From Argopecten irradians (Eukaryota; Mollusca; Bivalvia; Pectinida; Pectinidae): 64,000 bases of DNA. Made by a program: the position numbers and the translations under genes. The notes beneath the pieces were generated by a model, which was given only the letters and a program-made list of their open reading frames with translations, ran no database searches and was not told the origin of the DNA. This document shows positions 60,363-64,000 of the stretch, in pieces. The stretch spans positions 65,871,067-65,935,066 of the forward strand of contig NC_091135.1 of assembly GCF_041381155.1 (NCBI RefSeq). Reading direction: 5' to 3'. Each line of letters starts with the position of its first letter. Positions within the stretch are counted from its first letter, which is position 1.

Positions 60363-60614
60363 ATGTCAGATTTTGTACATTTAGCAGTTTTGGCTATTAC
60401 ACTTTTATTATACCCTCATAAGGCGCTTGGTGAATTTTACCTGTACTGGCCAGGCTCCAGGCCTGGGGCAATAACCAAGCTAACTGGGGTCACCTGTCTT
60501 GTCATGCATGACTGCCCCTCACCTAATCCTGTAATTACCTATGAAGCCAGTTCAATTAACACAAGAATTGTGATTCCTGAAAATACAAGTGAACAGGTGC
60601 CCTATGAGTTTTGA
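60363..60614 (+). CDS. Orphan 83-residue secreted-type open frame inside the long-TIR element
   Basis: Not recognised. ATG 60363 opens M-S-D-F-V-H-L-A-V-L-A-I-T-L-L-L-Y-P, a plausible signal peptide with cleavage after about A-L-G (residue 23), then a short region with two Cys (V-T-C-L-V-M-H-D-C-P-S-P-N-P). It ends V-P-Y-E-F TGA. The ATG follows TTTCACATTTAG directly, so the frame could be an exon after an intron. GAACAG/GTGCCC near 60595 could be a donor. It is more GC-rich than its AT-rich surroundings. It may be a captured gene fragment, a first exon of a longer gene, or a chance frame. Confidence 0.4.
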   Translation: MSDFVHLAVLAITLLLYPHKALGEFYLYWPGSRPGAITKLTGVTCLVMHDCPSPNPVITYEASSINTRIVIPENTSEQVPYEF

Positions 60615-62640
60615 TTTTTGAAAAGTTATAGAACTTTGTATTTTGTCAAGAGTCAACAAAAAAAATAACTGAAATAAATTAAGTTGAAATTTCTTAAAAA
60701 GTTATTATTAGCTTCCTTTGTACCCAAATAACTCTGTCAGAGACATACAAATATAGATTTTATATGTCTCTGACTCTGTTAATTAATTCTAGCAAGAAAT
60801 TTATATGGTTATTTATAATTAACAGCTGTGCAATTGGGACGATCAGTCAATCAAATTTGCGAAATCATTCCATATGATAAACGGACCACGTTGATGAGTC
60901 TAATTATTTAAATCAAATCCTTATTTCTGTTTAAACATATATTTCTACACATGTAATATTACATCATAATATTTGAAATATATTTTGATTGATATATTAA
61001 ATTTTGATTTATTTCTATATACCGTATATATATGTATAAACATATGAAATCTATATCAAAATTAAGCAGCAAAAGTTGTGTACATTTATTAAAAGATTAT
61101 TAACTAAAAGTGATGATCATCGACCTGCATGTACATTAAAATAATGTGGAGTGTCGCATATAATTCATGTTGTGTTTTAGTGTTTACACATACACATAAA
61201 ATACAATATTTTTATCATATACATATCAAGGATTTCTAACTACATACGTGTACATATTAATTATTTAATTGTTATCATATTTAATTGATGTGTAATTGGT
61301 ACAAAAGTCTGTCACATACACTGATATACATGTACTGTACATTGTACATGGGGATACAGGTATGCACTGTACCAGCATACATAAATGACTTGTATACTGT
61401 AAACTCTTGGCACACAGGTCTGTCGTTATGGTCACTAGGCCTAGGGCCCTTTTCTCCCTATTTCCCCATCCCACCACTTGAGGTGACACCTTACCTGAGA
61501 TGATCAGTCAGGCGTCACAGGTAAGGTATACCTATTTTCTTTAACCCCAGGGGGTCCATTATAGCATTCAATTCAATAGATATATATATATAGCATGCTG
61601 TGACAGCCTCTGTACCTGATTAGTTTAGTAAAGTCTAACTGTCTACTTGACCCCATGTGGTTTTGTTTCATATAATAATAATAAACTTACAGCTACTTTT
61701 TATCAAAATACGCCTATTCTTTCATTTGAGAATTATAAATTGTTATAATATTGGTTTTTTCCCCTCAAAATGAAGATAATGTATTCACATTGTTTTTTAT
61801 CTTGTTTTTATTTTATTTATATTTTTTGAGGAGATGGAGAGGGGTTTATTAATTATGTACTATATAGTTAAATTTATACTACATGTACATGTGTACATGT
61901 ACATGTATATATGTGTATTCCAAACATGCTTCGAGACAATACCCCTTAAGGCTCCTTTATACCCCAGCCCTACCCCAAACCTACCTAGCTATATGTATAT
62001 TGTATGTGTATTTCGCCACTCTGACACTTATTCTGCCCTCTGGACATGAATTGTTTTACCTGAAATTTAACTACCTAACATGCTGGCTCAGTTATACATA
62101 CGACCATCATACATCTGTGGACTTTTTATAGCCGGCCAATGAGATTGCAGCCGAAGCTTTGCTCATGCATATTATATCAGCCACGAAACCAGTATGCATT
62201 TTTAATTAGATGTCTTCAAGATGTTTGTCATAATGGGGCTTATATTGTCTTAATGACGGCACTTTGTATAGATGTATAGGATGATTTTGAAAGGAAAATT
62301 ATCGCTCTTTCCAACGGCAGTAACTGTTTTTATGACGATGAACTAGAAATGTGTATTTATAGCCACTAAATGTAGGCGGGTTAGAAATTTAGAGTATGAT
62401 TTTTATCGTTTTTTAATCTAGACCTCTTTAACGTCTAAAAATGGTCTTAGGGCACTCTGGTGGGTCCATGATTATATAATCTGTAACTAATTCTCAGATC
62501 CCTGTGATCTTTTCCGCTACAACAGTAGCTAACCGTAGGTATGAATCGATAGAGGACGCTATTTTCATGGCTATATCATCGGACATTAGTAGGACAAAGA
62601 AAACCAGTCTAACGTTAGGCCTAAGTGTGTTCATTGTAGA

Positions 62641-63728
62641 GCTGCAACAGTACATTTTCCCCATGATACGATAGTCATACATACGTATCGGGATACTTGT
62701 CTTACGATAGGATTATATTACGTATCACAGTATTTTAAAAGAGAGAGGATTAAAGAATGATCTTTCTGAAAAAAACATGGAAAGCTACCAAACATCATTA
62801 TTTTAATATTAGTAAGCAGTGACAACAGAATTAGGAGATACTGAAACGTATAAGCTTAATGATAAATTGATCTGTATCAATTATAATCCAGAAGTTATAA
62901 TCGTATAGTTATTTTAAAGTATTAAATTAGATTACTGTCCGTCTTAGTAAACATGTGAATCAATCGCCATGAATCGGAAAGACTATCACCGTTCAGACTC
63001 CTTATTGTATTTTCAGTGAATTTCACTGCACCCATTTACATATCTATTTCGATCACAAACAAAAGAATGTATACGTACATTTGTCTCAGCCAAATGAGCA
63101 AACGATTGTGATTAAACTTCAACATGCAGACATGTGGGGTTTTTTTTGTAACATTGTACACATGTGTAAGAAAATGGCGTTGGGTTGAAGACATGATTTC
63201 ACTCTTAAACATCAGGTCGTATTTGGGAATTAGATCCGCATGTTATTGATATGATAAAAGTTGATAGTATTTCAAAGTTTAATGCAAGCAATAACTGCAT
63301 TAAAACACTGTAGGAAGTATGTTTTGTAGCCACAGTAAAATATGAAACTTGCGGCTATATATATATACTGACTGCTTAAACAAAATCGCATCAAGGTAGC
63401 CAAAATGTAAAGTTTCTCCAACTGATTGTGAAGTATGATAGGTACCTTATGTTCACAAATAAACATATTTGAAAGTGTAAATGCCTTATATATGTAGATG
63501 CTTTAGTAAGTGATTGTATTGAATTAGAATCTACAACTACAGAAACAATGTGGATCAATGGCAAATATCTTTGGTAGAAAGTACTGATAACCGCTCAAAA
63601 TATCCTGATTTCGTCTGATCCGGAAACTGGACCGGGCGTACCGTGATATAGGAAAAATATACTGTGAACGGAACTGTGTAATTTATACCGTGATATATCA
63701 TCCCACGGTTTATCGTTGCAGCACTACT
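62641..63728. mobile_element. Possible hAT-like non-autonomous element
   Basis: The left edge 'gctgcaacagtacattttcc' and right edge 'tatcgttgcagcac' are partly inverse (GCTGCAAC / GTTGCAGC), a common hAT-type terminus. Sub-terminal 'atacgatagtcatacatacg' on the left and 'accgtgatatatcatcccac' on the right have a similar GATA/CGTAT flavour. The TIR is short and imperfect, and no 8-bp target duplication could be read. Confidence 0.3.
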
Positions 63729-64000
63729 TAAAGGGACATGAACCTTAAATAATTTGATCTGTATGCTTATATATGGTTTTCAGATATTAGCTTTCCACAT
63801 TTTAAGACTATTTTCTAATCTACAATGGTTGACATGAAGTACAAGCCATATTTGTTAATATTCTTTTAAAACAATTTATATTTAGCATAAGAATGATAAG
63901 TCAAAAGTCAAACGAGACTTTTCATTCGATGGGGCACCGCGGAGGGAGGTTCTTGACTTATTGCACATATGTACATCACGCAAGTATAAAGTGGGAAGTT
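63729..64000. other. Right edge, MITE-like start
   Basis: 'ttaaagggacatgaacctta' looks like the start of a TTAA-type MITE similar to the one at 49870, but the far end is outside the window or not preserved. Confidence 0.3.

Larger units (their letters stand above)
58880..62536. mobile_element. 3.7-kb element with long terminal inverted repeats
   Basis: The left arm (58882-59472) and right arm (62118-62535) are reverse complements over about 420 bp at high identity. Shared phrases include 'gttagctactgtt', 'cacagggatctgaga', 'cagagtgccctaagaccatt', 'aaatttctaacccgcctaca', 'gtgccgtcattaagacaata' and 'ggctgcaatctcattggc'. The left arm is longer because of three insertions, including a ~90-bp fold-back near 59234-59325 and a hairpin near 58905-58955. 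Long TIRs suggest a Mutator-like or fold-back type. No transposase is seen and no clear target duplication could be read. Confidence 0.88.

Noticed and set aside
61418..61520. A possible exon between CACACAG and CACAG/GTAAGG, as a partner of the frame at 60363
   Set aside because: All three forward frames meet a stop inside it, and no phase joins it to the upstream frame for a longer product.

Overview
This is eukaryotic, intron-rich, AT-rich nuclear DNA, most probably from a bivalve mollusc. The pointers are GT-AG introns, a tRNA-derived SINE of the type widespread in bivalves (6393-6512), many copies of a second element family sharing the same tail ('ctggctgttaataggacgtta' then CAAA-rich sequence), and remnants of CR1-like LINE, L1-Tx1-like LINE and OTU-bearing Helitron elements. 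The species cannot be told from the sequence.

Two protein-coding genes can be reconstructed exon by exon, both on the minus strand. (1) 35653 to 14467: a seven-exon, 266-residue short-chain dehydrogenase closest to 15-hydroxyprostaglandin dehydrogenase (HPGD). (2) 8146 to 4846: a four-exon, 241-residue protein with an N-terminal signal anchor, an acidic stalk and an ML (MD-2-related lipid recognition, NPC2-like) domain. They lie head-to-tail about 6.3 kb apart. Both may concern lipids, but nothing shows that they act together.

The most striking structure is in HPGD intron 5. About 42 tandem 43-bp units (15344-17156) run into the 3' end of exon 5. Each unit resembles the last ~27 coding bases of that exon plus its splice donor GTAAGT, so the array looks like an amplified exon-intron junction. 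Intron 2 carries a 35-bp array (27728-28998) whose consensus is stop-free in all three plus-strand frames.

From 35.9 to 46 kb the window is a nest of one dispersed element family in both orientations. In one copy a 44-bp internal segment has expanded to about 125 near-identical units (39101-44613). From 46 to 58.3 kb come a LINE remnant, fold-back and TTAA-flanked MITEs, and a Helitron (OTU plus Rep/helicase-protein parts) broken by four later insertions. From 58.88 to 62.54 kb lies a 3.7-kb element with terminal inverted repeats of 420-590 bp, a 22-bp internal array and a small orphan reading frame with a signal peptide. No third host gene was found in the right half of the window.
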